Below, piece after piece: positions 1 to 6,001 of a stretch of DNA of 15,263 bases. Below the pieces are notes generated by a model. The model was not told the DNA's origin. It ran no database searches and was given only the letters and a program-made list of their open reading frames with translations. Location: contig CAZIWX010000058.1 in assembly GCA_964543125.1 (NCBI GenBank), positions 1 to 15,263 on the forward strand, read 5' to 3'. A program made the translations under genes and the position numbers. The DNA comes from CAZIWX01 sp964543125 (GTDB taxonomy: Bacteria > Fidelibacterota > UBA8477). How positions within the stretch are numbered: position 1 is the first letter of the stretch; the number at the start of each line of letters is the position of its first letter.

Positions 1-664
1 ATATACGTGCCGGAGCGCCGGTTCCACCTACAACCGGTAATGCCCCGATGAACAATTCAAAGTCCCGTACCGGCAATAGCGTCAGGTTGGTAAGGTTTTC
101 AAGGTGAAAGCGATTGCCCTGCAATAATTCCCGGTTTGCGGCCAAATTCAGCCCAAGCCCGCCATCAATCCCGGCCGTGTCGATTCCAAGGCCGCTGATT
201 AGGCGCTGCTCTATTAGCCAGCGTACGGCGGCGGAACTGATGCCCGGGAATCGAGGCTGGGTGGCCGTACCAAAGTAGCGCTTCTCCTGGTGCCAGAATC
301 GATCCCAACCGGTAGCAATCAGGACTACGCTCTTAGGGGTAATCTTGCCATTTTGGATTTCCCAATCGGAAAGATCGCCGGGGTGGACCAGATACCGCGA
401 ATCTTCAGTGCAGCGCTTGACACAATTAACTGAGACACCCGGACATATCAGTTCGTCAACCGGTATTCCGGCCGCATCCTGGCCAGCGGGATCAAAATGA
501 GCCGCCGTTCCGATATGGGTGCCGCCATGCTCTGATATTTGAATCCGGTGAAGACGAAAAGTAGCATCTGTCTTCCACGCGGTTTGCTCAAAGGATGGAT
601 CACCCGGCCAGGTGAACAGGCTCTTTTCCAAAGGATGAGTCAGGTCTAGGATGTGATCAGCCAT
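1..664 (-). CDS. Cyclase-family (KynB-like) metal-dependent hydrolase, partial at left edge
   Basis: This is the start and nearly all of a cyclase/kynurenine-formamidase family protein (221 codons visible). The first residues, MADHILDLTHPLEKS, then a WPGDP segment at 19-23, match the usual family N-terminus, so the ATG at 664 is well supported. The metal-site motif is H46-GGTH50-IGTAAH56, and the C-terminus ends in a typical GGTGAPAR segment just before the window edge, so only a few residues are missing. Family members hydrolyse amides, lactones or similar bonds (N-formylkynurenine, isatin and others); the substrate here cannot be told. The Asp normally two residues after the second motif His is Gly52, and the conserved His near position 177 is Asn (AANRELL), with Glu189 kept. 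Function may therefore be altered. The gene overlaps the upstream phosphatase by 19 bp on the same strand, so the two are probably co-transcribed. Confidence 0.88.
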   Translation of the reverse strand, partial: MADHILDLTHPLEKSLFTWPGDPSFEQTAWKTDATFRLHRIQISEHGGTHIGTAAHFDPAGQDAAGIPVDELICPGVSVNCVKRCTEDSRYLVHPGDLSDWEIQNGKITPKSVVLIATGWDRFWHQEKRYFGTATQPRFPGISSAAVRWLIEQRLISGLGIDTAGIDGGLGLNLAANRELLQGNRFHLENLTNLTLLPVRDFELFIGALPVVGGTGAPARI

Positions 665-1347
665 TGAAATACAGCTTCTATTGCGGTGAAATCCTCAACA
701 TACAGATCAGGATTGCCCGCCCGGAGCGCGGCGCGCCAATCGGGATGATGCCCCACGATCAGAGAGCGCATGTGGTTGACCCGTGCGGCTTCCAGATCAT
801 TCAGGGTATCACCGATTATGACGCAAGCCTCAGCCTGATAGTGTGCTCCATCCAGCTGATTAGCCAACTCCAGGGCAATTTTTGGTAGATCGTTGCGATG
901 TTTGGAATCGGTCGCATAGGCACCAAATCTGAAATACGACCAGAGTCCGAAATGACTCAGTTTGATCCGGGCGGAACCGGGTGTATTACCCGTGACCAGA
1001 CCCAGAAGAACATCGTCTCGGTCTGATAACCCCTCAAGAAGTTCCCGGGCGCCCGGGAAGACAAATTTTGGTGTAGGATCCGTAGTGTAGCGGGCATTCA
1101 ATTTTTCCAGGTAACAGTCGATGATGGGGTAAATCAGCGCCGGGATTTCGGGTTCTTGAACACCCAGTTTTCGTAAGGCTGTTTCGATGATCAGCGTGTC
1201 GGTTTTACCGGCCACATCATCCAAAACCAGATGCTGCTCTCGTTCGGAGATTTCATTAATGGCTTCACTAAGCCAGATGCGGGGCATGCGGCCGGGCGAA
1301 ATCAGCGTTCCGTCAATGTCGAACAAAATCAGGCGGGGTTGATTCAT
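646..1347 (-). CDS. HAD-superfamily phosphatase (phosphoglycolate-phosphatase-like)
   Basis: A 233-residue haloacid-dehalogenase hydrolase. All four HAD motifs are visible: motif I FDIDGTL with nucleophile Asp10 and acid/base Asp12; motif II VTGN with Thr119; a motif III Lys near 156 (DLPK); and motif IV GDTLND with Asp180 and Asp184. An alpha-helical cap lies between motif I and II (about residues 18-95), as in the Gph/PGMB-like subfamily, and the length fits. It should be a Mg-dependent cytoplasmic phosphatase acting on a small phosphorylated metabolite. Phosphoglycolate is the commonest assignment, but substrate specificity cannot be read from sequence. Its start lies 3 bp after the stop of a class-V aminotransferase remnant (TAATAAATG arrangement), and its end overlaps the cyclase start by 19 bp, so it sits in a compact minus-strand unit. 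Confidence 0.9.
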   Translation of the reverse strand: MNQPRLILFDIDGTLISPGRMPRIWLSEAINEISEREQHLVLDDVAGKTDTLIIETALRKLGVQEPEIPALIYPIIDCYLEKLNARYTTDPTPKFVFPGARELLEGLSDRDDVLLGLVTGNTPGSARIKLSHFGLWSYFRFGAYATDSKHRNDLPKIALELANQLDGAHYQAEACVIIGDTLNDLEAARVNHMRSLIVGHHPDWRAALRAGNPDLYVEDFTAIEAVFQWLITS

Positions 1348-1350
1348 TTA

Positions 1351-1629
1351 TTATAGCAACCGTTCCAAGGCAAATGCGAGCTGATTAACGTCATCAGCGG
1401 TATTATACACCTGAAACAAGGGCCGTAGAAGTAGATCGTCATGACTCCGGAAGACCTGAATTTTGATATGAAAGTCGTTCCCAAAGGCGATTTTCAACGC
1501 GGCCGGATCGGCGTGAAGCAGTCTGACCACCCCGATTTGTCCCCGCCGGCCCTCATATTCCGAGCCAACCGGTTCCGGTAACGAGAAGTCACATACTGTT
1601 AGGGTAGGATTTGCATTTAAAAGTAAGGG
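1351..1629 (-). pseudogene. C-terminal remnant of a class-V aminotransferase (isopenicillin-N-epimerase/cysteine-desulfurase-like)
   Basis: An open stretch of 92 codons ends in a stop at 1351-1353 and has no ATG in frame; its upstream limit is an in-frame TAA at 1630-1632. The translation reads like the final small domain of a fold-type-I, class-V PLP enzyme: a GQIGVV strand, then DPAALK, a strand HIKIQVF, and the signature tail RPLFQVYNTADDVNQLAFAL. This corresponds to the 'xxRISxQxYNTxxDxxxLxxAL' end of isopenicillin-N-epimerase-like proteins. The large PLP-binding domain (about 300 residues, with the Schiff-base Lys) is absent, because an intact DJ-1 gene ends at 1644, only 14 bp upstream. 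The most likely reading is a 5'-deleted pseudogene. A GTG codon inside could start a shorter peptide, but that would not be a functional enzyme. The 3-bp spacing to the phosphatase start suggests the complete gene once headed that operon. Confidence 0.6.
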
Positions 1630-1643
1630 TTAATCATTTGCGG

Positions 1644-2195
1644 TTAAAGCCGGGCCAAAACACCCTGATTCACTTCTCGGGCTTTTTCCGATCCATAGAG
1701 TTCCTTTACCAGACTGAAGGCAAACTCCATGGCGCTGCCGGCTGCCTGGCCGGTCAAAAGCAGTCCGGATTTTTCCACCCGGGCGCCGGTGTGGATAGCG
1801 GTGGTCATGTGATGAGCCCAAGTAGGATGGGATGTAACCTTTTGGCCTGCGGTAATTCCGGCTTGCTCCAAAACGTGAGGCGCGGCGCAAATCGCCGCGG
1901 TGTATTTTTTCTTGCGGGCCAATTGTTTTACCAGATTAATGATGCGCTTATCACCAGCCAGATTAGGAGCGCCGGGTGTGCCCCCCGGTAAGACGATCAT
2001 GTCAAAATCCTGGTCAATGACATCATCCAAAACCTGGTCGGCGGTGAGGACGATCCCGTTCGATCCTTTTACGCGCTGATCCATAAGTCCGGCGGTTATC
2101 ACTTCCGCGCCAGCGCGGCGCAGAATATCAATAATCGTCACTGCCTCGATTTCTTCAAATCCTTCAGCTAATGGTACTAAGATTATTTTGGGCAT
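1644..2195 (-). CDS. DJ-1/PfpI (YajL/ThiJ-like) family protein
   Basis: A 183-residue DJ-1 superfamily protein of normal length. The active-site elements are present: Glu17 in EGFEEIEAV, which aligns with the DJ-1 glutamate that tunes the cysteine; Cys103 in the nucleophile elbow TAAICAAPHVL; and His123 in TSHP. The LPGGTPG loop (69-75) and the C-terminal GSAMEFAF helix are also typical. Proteins of this branch (human DJ-1, E. coli YajL) are cytoplasmic dimers tied to oxidative and carbonyl stress. Glyoxalase and deglycase activities have been described but the deglycase role is disputed, so I assign only the family. It follows the lipoprotein gene on the same strand after 20 bp and could share its transcript. 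No clear Shine-Dalgarno precedes the ATG. Confidence 0.92.
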   Translation of the reverse strand: MPKIILVPLAEGFEEIEAVTIIDILRRAGAEVITAGLMDQRVKGSNGIVLTADQVLDDVIDQDFDMIVLPGGTPGAPNLAGDKRIINLVKQLARKKKYTAAICAAPHVLEQAGITAGQKVTSHPTWAHHMTTAIHTGARVEKSGLLLTGQAAGSAMEFAFSLVKELYGSEKAREVNQGVLARL

Positions 2196-2215
2196 ATAAA
2201 TATTCGATTTGAGTA

Positions 2216-3202
2216 TCAGAAGCGAGCGGCCGGCGCTGATGATGTTTCCCGCTTCAATTTACCCAGTAAAGCCTTTGGTTCATTTTGGAGCTTAATTTCA
2301 CGCTTGATCATATTACCATCCGCTCCAAAAGTTCGTTCTATTACCTTCCCGGGTTCTTCATTATAGGTCCAGGTTTTCCAGCCATTGCTAACCAAATCTC
2401 GCGTCAGGTGTTCTTCTCGAATCAAATTACCATCCGCATCAAAGTCCTTGCGTATGCGTTCAGGTGTTTCCTCGCTAAATGACTCTGTGTGGCGCAAATG
2501 GTAATCGAGTGGATCGTAAGTGTTGCGATAAAAGGCGATAAGCGTGCCGTTGGACAAATAGTGCTCTTCCCGGGCAACCTGGTTTTGATTGGTATAGATC
2601 GTTACCCAAAAATCACGTTCGTTGCCAGCGGGTGAATAATAAATGGTTTTCTTTTTATCCAGCCGCCGGGCCGGGTCATAATTCATCTGCGTCGTGCTTA
2701 CCAGCTTGCGGCCTTCCCCATAGGTCTCGATAAATGCGGGCTGACCGCGGGTATTTACATGGGTCACCTCAACGCGCTCGTACTGACCCTGGAAATCGTA
2801 GAAAGTCTCTTTCTTTTCCACCGGCCGGCCATCCGCCAACTGCCAGCCCACCACGGAAAACAATTTTCCCCGGTTGTTGTATTTATGGTCCCGCCGGAAA
2901 ACCAGGCTGGAATCTTTCCACTGGTATTGATAGTGTGCAATCAGGTCGTGGTCTTTATTGTATTCCCAGACCTGCGTGACACGGTCGTGGCGATTGCGCT
3001 TTACCGCAAAATAGCCGGCCGGCGCACGCCGGGCAGAGGTGGCCGGCATCGTGAACTCCAGTTTATTGGGATTTCCGGTTTGATAAAGCGCTGTTCCCAG
3101 GTGGGCGCCGCAACTCACTAAAGACGTCATGGTCAGAATAACCGTACTCCGGATCAGCAAGGTTCCGGCCGGGGGATAAGTAGTAAACGGTGGAAAATTC
3201 AT
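2216..3202 (-). CDS. Lipoprotein with YD/MORN-like repeated beta-hairpin units, function unknown
   Basis: A 328-residue predicted lipoprotein. A hydrophobic segment (about 19-29) ends in LVSC, giving a plausible lipobox with Cys31. The unusually long uncharged N-terminus before Arg18 leaves open a TTG start at residue 15. The mature part consists of degenerate repeats rich in Tyr, Asp, Gly and Asn with alternating charged strands, for example RIRKDFDADGNLIREEHL and VIERTFGADGNMIKREIKL. These resemble RHS/YD or MORN-like (YwqK-type) beta-hairpin repeats found in surface or periplasmic proteins. No enzymatic motif is visible. It is probably anchored in the outer or inner membrane facing the periplasm. 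It lies 20 bp upstream of the DJ-1 gene and 59 bp downstream of a GNAT gene, all on the minus strand. The role is unknown. Confidence 0.75.
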   Translation of the reverse strand: MNFPPFTTYPPAGTLLIRSTVILTMTSLVSCGAHLGTALYQTGNPNKLEFTMPATSARRAPAGYFAVKRNRHDRVTQVWEYNKDHDLIAHYQYQWKDSSLVFRRDHKYNNRGKLFSVVGWQLADGRPVEKKETFYDFQGQYERVEVTHVNTRGQPAFIETYGEGRKLVSTTQMNYDPARRLDKKKTIYYSPAGNERDFWVTIYTNQNQVAREEHYLSNGTLIAFYRNTYDPLDYHLRHTESFSEETPERIRKDFDADGNLIREEHLTRDLVSNGWKTWTYNEEPGKVIERTFGADGNMIKREIKLQNEPKALLGKLKRETSSAPAARF

Positions 3203-3261
3203 GATTCGGCAAGATCAGTTAGATTTTCATGGGACGCAAGGGAGAATTGAGTTTCTAAGGC

Positions 3262-3702
3262 TTATACCAGTGTTTTTTTGTACCGGTACTTGATCTCGCC
3301 GTTGTCAATCGAGACCCGGATGACTTGATACCCGGCACACTTCCCCAGAGTGCACATAGCCGGAAAACGATCAAAAGTGGTGAAGCCGATGGTCCGAAAT
3401 CCGTGCTTGCGCGCCCAGGATTCCTGTTCATCCAATAATTTCCGTCCGATTCCACGCCGCCGGTATTCCGGCAAAACACCAACTAACCAGGAGTGGAAAT
3501 GGTCCGGCCGTTGCCGTTGATAGCCGATTTTGAACCCAAGCGGTTGGTTCCGATCGTAGGCCACCAGGAGTAAATGGGGTACTGTAACTACGTGTTGAAG
3601 TTTCCCGGGAGTTGTTTGCCGGGAATGAAAGATCATGGCTTCTAATTGAAGCACCAACGCCAGCGATACCGGTTCCGGTTGTATGACGATTTTCCCCATC
3701 AT
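3262..3702 (-). CDS. GNAT-family N-acetyltransferase
   Basis: A 146-residue GNAT protein. Acetyl-CoA-binding motif A is clear: the strand SWLVGVLPEY followed by the pyrophosphate loop RRRGIG (81-86) and helix KLLDEQESWA. The strand RTIGFTTF and a motif-B-like KCAGYQVIRV segment (121-130) complete the fold. Length is typical for a single-domain GNAT. The donor is almost certainly acetyl-CoA; the acceptor amine cannot be inferred. The start is ambiguous between two adjacent ATG codons; the first is used here. A perfect 12-bp palindrome (ATCCGGCCGGAT, 3703-3714 with the shared edge at the start codon) sits immediately upstream, and no Shine-Dalgarno is evident. It is unrelated in detail to the second GNAT encoded on the plus strand at 4204. 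Confidence 0.9.
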   Translation of the reverse strand: MMGKIVIQPEPVSLALVLQLEAMIFHSRQTTPGKLQHVVTVPHLLLVAYDRNQPLGFKIGYQRQRPDHFHSWLVGVLPEYRRRGIGRKLLDEQESWARKHGFRTIGFTTFDRFPAMCTLGKCAGYQVIRVSIDNGEIKYRYKKTLV

Positions 3703-3860
3703 CCGGCCGGATTTAATAAGTTTCGTTAGAATGATACCCGAGACGGAGCATTGCGATCTTCAATTCCGGTTCTGCGTGGCTGGAAAAGCAGTATTTTATC
3801 TTTAATGAGCTGGACCGAAAGCCTAAAAAACATTTGGTTATGATCAAAGGCCGGGTCGGT

Positions 3861-4154
3861 CTAGGTGGATTCAGTTTTGGATTTTTCAAACAGATCAATA
3901 TTGTCAATCACACCCACAATGATTGCCCGAACCGGTGCGCTATCGTCATCCATGATCAGGCGGGCTCCGGAGCCCTCGTCATTCACCAGCACTAGATCGC
4001 CTTCACCGGCATCCACGGTGTCCAACGCCATAAAAGGTTCACCGGTGGGCTCTTCCTGTGGTGTAAGCGGTTGAACGATCATAAGTTTGTAACGGTTCAG
4101 ATGCCGGTTTTTTACGGTGGAGACCATTGACCCGATAACCTTGGCGATAATCAC
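3861..4154 (-). CDS. BMC-P shell vertex protein (EutN/CcmL family), copy 1
   Basis: A 97-residue EutN/CcmL-type bacterial-microcompartment protein. The family pattern is present throughout: N-terminal IIAKVIGSMVSTVKN strand-loop, KLMIVQPL, then MALDTVDAGEGDLVLV, and near the end VRAIIVGVIDNIDLF. BMC-P proteins form pentamers that cap the twelve vertices of icosahedral protein shells. Translation must begin at a GTG (4152-4154): this puts the first residues exactly where the family starts and where the two other BMC-P proteins of this window start. The loop DEGSGARLIMDDDSAP (about 59-74) differs from copies 2 and 3, so the three are distinct paralogues. It is the first gene of the minus-strand unit and is divergent from the GNAT gene at 4204. 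It has an acidic tail beyond the usual end (EKSKTEST). Confidence 0.93.
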   Translation of the reverse strand: MIIAKVIGSMVSTVKNRHLNRYKLMIVQPLTPQEEPTGEPFMALDTVDAGEGDLVLVNDEGSGARLIMDDDSAPVRAIIVGVIDNIDLFEKSKTEST

Positions 4155-4203
4155 GCTGCGAAGGTAAGGTCAAGGTTAGCTAATTTCAAAAGGAGAGTTG
4201 CGT
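4155..4203. promoter_or_regulatory. Divergent intergenic region between the minus- and plus-strand gene blocks
   Basis: This 49-bp space is the only point in the window where transcription direction changes. It lies between the GTG start of BMC-P copy 1 and the ATG start of the second GNAT. Promoters for both directions must be here or just inside the flanking genes. I see no convincing paired -35/-10 boxes by eye. It is too short to hold a large regulatory system. The only clear element is the Shine-Dalgarno of the rightward GNAT gene. Confidence 0.5.
4188..4196 (+). promoter_or_regulatory. Shine-Dalgarno (AAAAGGAGA) fixing the start of the plus-strand GNAT gene
   Basis: A purine-rich AAAAGGAGA lies 7 bp before ATG 4204. 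It favours this ATG over the in-frame TTG at 4198, which would sit only 1 bp after the site. Most other genes in the window lack such a strong site. Confidence 0.75.
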
Positions 4204-4653
4204 ATGTCCGATTATGAATTCCGGATTCGCTACGGCCGCGAAGCAGATATTGACATTTGTGCGGCGATCAATGCTGAAAATTTCCACTTTATTCTGGAAG
4301 ACCGGCGCCAGCGTATTCTGAAGCGGGCAGTAACGTGGCAAGGCGTTCTGGTGGCGGAAATTAAAGGACAGATCGCTGGCTATGCCATTTTCGATCCGGA
4401 CTGGTTTGATTCCACTTTCCTGAAATTGGTTGTGGCAGATGCCAAATATCGGCGGCGCGGGATTGCTTTTGAGCTCATTCAGCAAATTGAGCGTGAGCAT
4501 TGTCCATCCGGACGCTTTTTCAGTTCGACTGAAGACGAAAATCTTGCCAGTCGTGAATTGCATAAAAAATTGGGATTTGTGGAAAGCGGTTATCTGGCGA
4601 ATCTGCCGCAACCACATAACGAGGTCTTCTTTTTTAAACCGGCGGTTCGGTAG
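4204..4653 (+). CDS. GNAT-family N-acetyltransferase
   Basis: A 149-residue GNAT protein starting at ATG 4204, chosen because of the upstream AAAAGGAGA; an in-frame TTG six bases earlier is unlikely. Motif A is the strand LKLVVADAKY followed by the pyrophosphate loop RRRGIA (83-88) and helix FELIQQIERE. The segment STEDENLASRELHKKLGFVE (109-128) is the classic motif-B region, in which the Asn and the LGF turn follow acetyl-CoA binding. The protein is cytoplasmic. Its acceptor substrate is unknown, although this Rim/ElaA-like layout is common among small-molecule or protein N-acetyltransferases. It is the first gene of the rightward block and is followed by a 147-bp intergenic region, so it may be transcribed separately from the cytochrome gene. 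Confidence 0.9.
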   Translation: MSDYEFRIRYGREADIDICAAINAENFHFILEDRRQRILKRAVTWQGVLVAEIKGQIAGYAIFDPDWFDSTFLKLVVADAKYRRRGIAFELIQQIEREHCPSGRFFSSTEDENLASRELHKKLGFVESGYLANLPQPHNEVFFFKPAVR

Positions 4654-4705
4654 TTCATTTCTGCAATTTCAGGTCGTTTAATGGAACCCTTTTTGATTTG
4701 TGACG

Positions 4706-4800
4706 AATAATCTCCAGTTTACAGGAGTCGTCGTGGTCCAATCCACCCAATAGCGAAGACGATCCAAATGTTGAATCGTTAACCACTGCCGGAGATTATT
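4706..4800 (+). promoter_or_regulatory. Inverted repeat able to pair with the Shine-Dalgarno of the cytochrome gene
   Basis: AATAATCTCC (4706-4715) is the exact reverse complement of GGAGATTATT (4791-4800). The latter contains the GGAG Shine-Dalgarno and ends directly at the ATG. A second, nested pairing is possible between TCGTC/GTGG (4728-4736) and CCAC (4743-4746) plus GACGA (4758-4762). If the leader is transcribed, these arms could fold and hide the ribosome-binding site. Alternatively, this is a DNA operator or coincidence. No promoter was identified. Confidence 0.35.
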
Positions 4801-5040
4801 ATGAGACGCATTTTTTTATTGACGATCTTTTTGGGAACGTTGCTTTATATGAGCTGCGGAAATCCCACCGGTCCTTCTTATTCAAACACCGGACCGGCCG
4901 ATCACACGGTCAGTAAAAGCGGTGTCCGCCACAAACCCGGCTTAACCAACCCGGTCGGCAATTGTGTGGAATGTCATGGCAATGACCTGAAGGGTGGTTC
5001 CGGACCATCTTGCTACGCCTGCCACGGGAAGCAATGGTAA
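4801..5040 (+). CDS. Small diheme c-type cytochrome lipoprotein
   Basis: A 79-residue secreted protein with two covalent-heme motifs, CVECH (55-59) and CYACH (71-75), 11 residues apart. His35 and His44 are candidate distal ligands. The N-terminus (RRIFLLTIFLGTLLYMSC) is a signal peptide ending at Cys19; the lipobox is loose (YMSC), but the following GNPTGPS spacer is typical of lipoprotein linkers. Heme-c attachment takes place outside the cytoplasmic membrane, so it likely carries electrons in the periplasm or at the outer membrane, or serves as a small heme domain. The segment PVGNCVECHGNDLKGG resembles multiheme-type cytochrome repeats. GGAG at 4791-4794 supports the start. It is flanked by 147 bp upstream and 370 bp downstream and appears monocistronic. 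No cytochrome maturation or oxidoreductase gene is in the window, so its partner is unknown. Confidence 0.82.
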   Translation: MRRIFLLTIFLGTLLYMSCGNPTGPSYSNTGPADHTVSKSGVRHKPGLTNPVGNCVECHGNDLKGGSGPSCYACHGKQW

Positions 5041-5410
5041 AGATATCTATTCGGATTTTTTAAGTGATTAAACTCAAAGTTCAGCACTGGAATCAGACTA
5101 GCTTCCGTGTCCGATCAAAAGTGCGGTAAAGTAGGAAGCTTTGGATTCGCCCTTGGTCCGAATATTATCCTTCAGATTGGCCACTTCATTCTATTGATAA
5201 GGTTTACCCCGGAGATCTTCTTTCCTAAAAATACCGATTCCACCGATAACGGATGAGGATAAAACCAAGCCGTTTAATCTACAAACTGAATGCGTAAAGT
5301 ATGCTGCAATCATTTCATAACGGACGCTTCAGTCCGCCACCGGCGAGGCAGTTCCGCGTTGACAATAGCGGCCGGCCGGCCTACTTTCTATCCTTACTAA
5401 AAGGGGCAAT
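5041..5410. other. 370-bp intergenic region with no convincing gene
   Basis: Nothing here reads clearly as a gene. On the minus strand 5098-5190 is a 30-codon open stretch ending in TAG whose translation (from NEVANLKDNIRTKG to TALLIGHGS) looks protein-like. It is cut by an in-frame TAG at 5191-5193 and has no start, so it could be a gene remnant. The same stretch is also open on the plus strand, so the evidence is weak. A short hairpin, CGGAC-GCTTCA-GTCCG (5321-5336), lacks a T-tract and is not a convincing terminator. The right end holds a promoter candidate for the BMC-P pair. Confidence 0.4.
5359..5387 (+). promoter_or_regulatory. Candidate promoter of the BMC-P pair
   Basis: A perfect TTGACA (5359-5364) is followed after 17 bp by the weak TACTTT (5382-5387), 23 bp before the BMC-P copy 2 start. 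The spacer carries the palindrome GGCCGGCCGGCC. The -35 box and spacing fit a sigma-70 promoter, but the -10 is poor, and FCB bacteria often use different promoter sequences. Treat this as a hint only. Confidence 0.3.
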
Positions 5411-5680
5411 ATGCTATTAGGAAAAGTGGTGGGAACTGTCTGGGCAACGCGTAAAGATCCCAAGTTGGGAGGTGTAAAATTTCTGATCATACAGGAGCAG
5501 AATCCGGATGAATCCGCTACCGGGAAGTATGTGGTCGCCGTGGATAGCGTGGGTGCCGGCGCCAGTGAAACCGTGTTGGTGGCAGCCGGAAGTTCGGCCC
5601 GCCAGACCGAAATTACCAAGAACAAACCGGTAGACGCCGTGATCATGGCGATTGTGGATCACCTGGATGTGTGGGAATGA
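5411..5680 (+). CDS. BMC-P shell vertex protein (EutN/CcmL family), copy 2
   Basis: An 89-residue EutN/CcmL protein, the most canonical of the three. It has LLGKVVGTVWATRKDPKL at the N-terminus, then FLIIQEQNPDES, VAVDSVGAGASETVLVAAGS (42-61) with the SSARQTE turn, and ends PVDAVIMAIVDHLDVWE. The SSARQ turn is shared with classical EutN. It forms the pentameric vertex of a microcompartment shell. AAGGGG (5401-5406) precedes the ATG by 4 bp. Its stop overlaps the start of copy 3 (ATGA), so the two are translationally coupled and were probably expressed in fixed ratio. It differs from copies 1 and 3 at most surface loops, so this is not a recent duplication. Confidence 0.95.
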   Translation: MLLGKVVGTVWATRKDPKLGGVKFLIIQEQNPDESATGKYVVAVDSVGAGASETVLVAAGSSARQTEITKNKPVDAVIMAIVDHLDVWE

Positions 5681-5967
5681 AGCTGGCGCGGGTAACCGGC
5701 CAATTGTGGGCGACGCAAAAAATCGAGGCGCTCCAAGGCTATAAACTCATGCTGATTCAACCGCTATCCTTTATAACCCGGTTACCGGTGGGCCGGCCAC
5801 TGGTAGCGGTGGATACCGTGCAGGCCGGTCGCGGTGATATTATTTTTTTTGTCACCAGCCGGGAGGCATCATTCCCCATAAAACCCATGTTTGTACCGGT
5901 GGATGCCAGTATCGTCGGCGTAGCGGATGAGATAACCGTCAACCGGCAAACCACTCATTTTCACTAA
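5677..5967 (+). CDS. BMC-P shell vertex protein (EutN/CcmL family), copy 3
   Basis: A 96-residue BMC-P protein. The start is ATG 5677, which overlaps the stop of copy 2 (ATGA); the in-frame GTG six bases earlier would add only two residues and break the family alignment. It begins MKLARVTGQLWATQK, followed by YKLMLIQPLS, VAVDTVQAGRGDIIFFVTS, then REASFPI and PVDASIVGVADEITV. The REAS segment in place of SSARQ marks a different BMC-P subtype from copy 2. Several distinct BMC-P proteins per shell are known from other microcompartment loci, so mixed pentamers or alternative vertices are plausible. It is followed 34 bp later by the RdgB gene on the same strand. No hexameric (BMC-H) or trimeric (BMC-T) shell gene is present in the window. 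Confidence 0.93.
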   Translation: MKLARVTGQLWATQKIEALQGYKLMLIQPLSFITRLPVGRPLVAVDTVQAGRGDIIFFVTSREASFPIKPMFVPVDASIVGVADEITVNRQTTHFH

Positions 5968-6001
5968 TGCGCTAATCAACACCCCCTTTATAGAACTCCG
6001 A

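Noticed and set aside
1611..1991. Plus-strand open frame opposite the DJ-1 gene
   Set aside because: The minus strand encodes a DJ-1 protein with all active-site residues, so the plus frame is a shadow.
3813..3861. Inverted repeat GACCGA...TCGGTC before the end of BMC-P copy 1 as a terminator
   Set aside because: Only six perfect base pairs plus a few more across a long loop, and no T-tract in the leftward direction; too weak to call.
3713..3907. Minus-strand 64-codon open frame between the GNAT and BMC-P genes
   Set aside because: It overlaps the BMC-P end in another frame and shows no recognisable motif or start signal.
4186..4617. Minus-strand open frame of 143 codons opposite the GNAT gene
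   Set aside because: The plus-strand protein has clear GNAT motifs and a good Shine-Dalgarno; the opposite frame has no recognisable family.
5321..5336. Hairpin CGGAC-GCTTCA-GTCCG as an intrinsic terminator for the cytochrome gene
   Set aside because: Five base pairs, no T-tract, and almost 300 bp from the stop codon.
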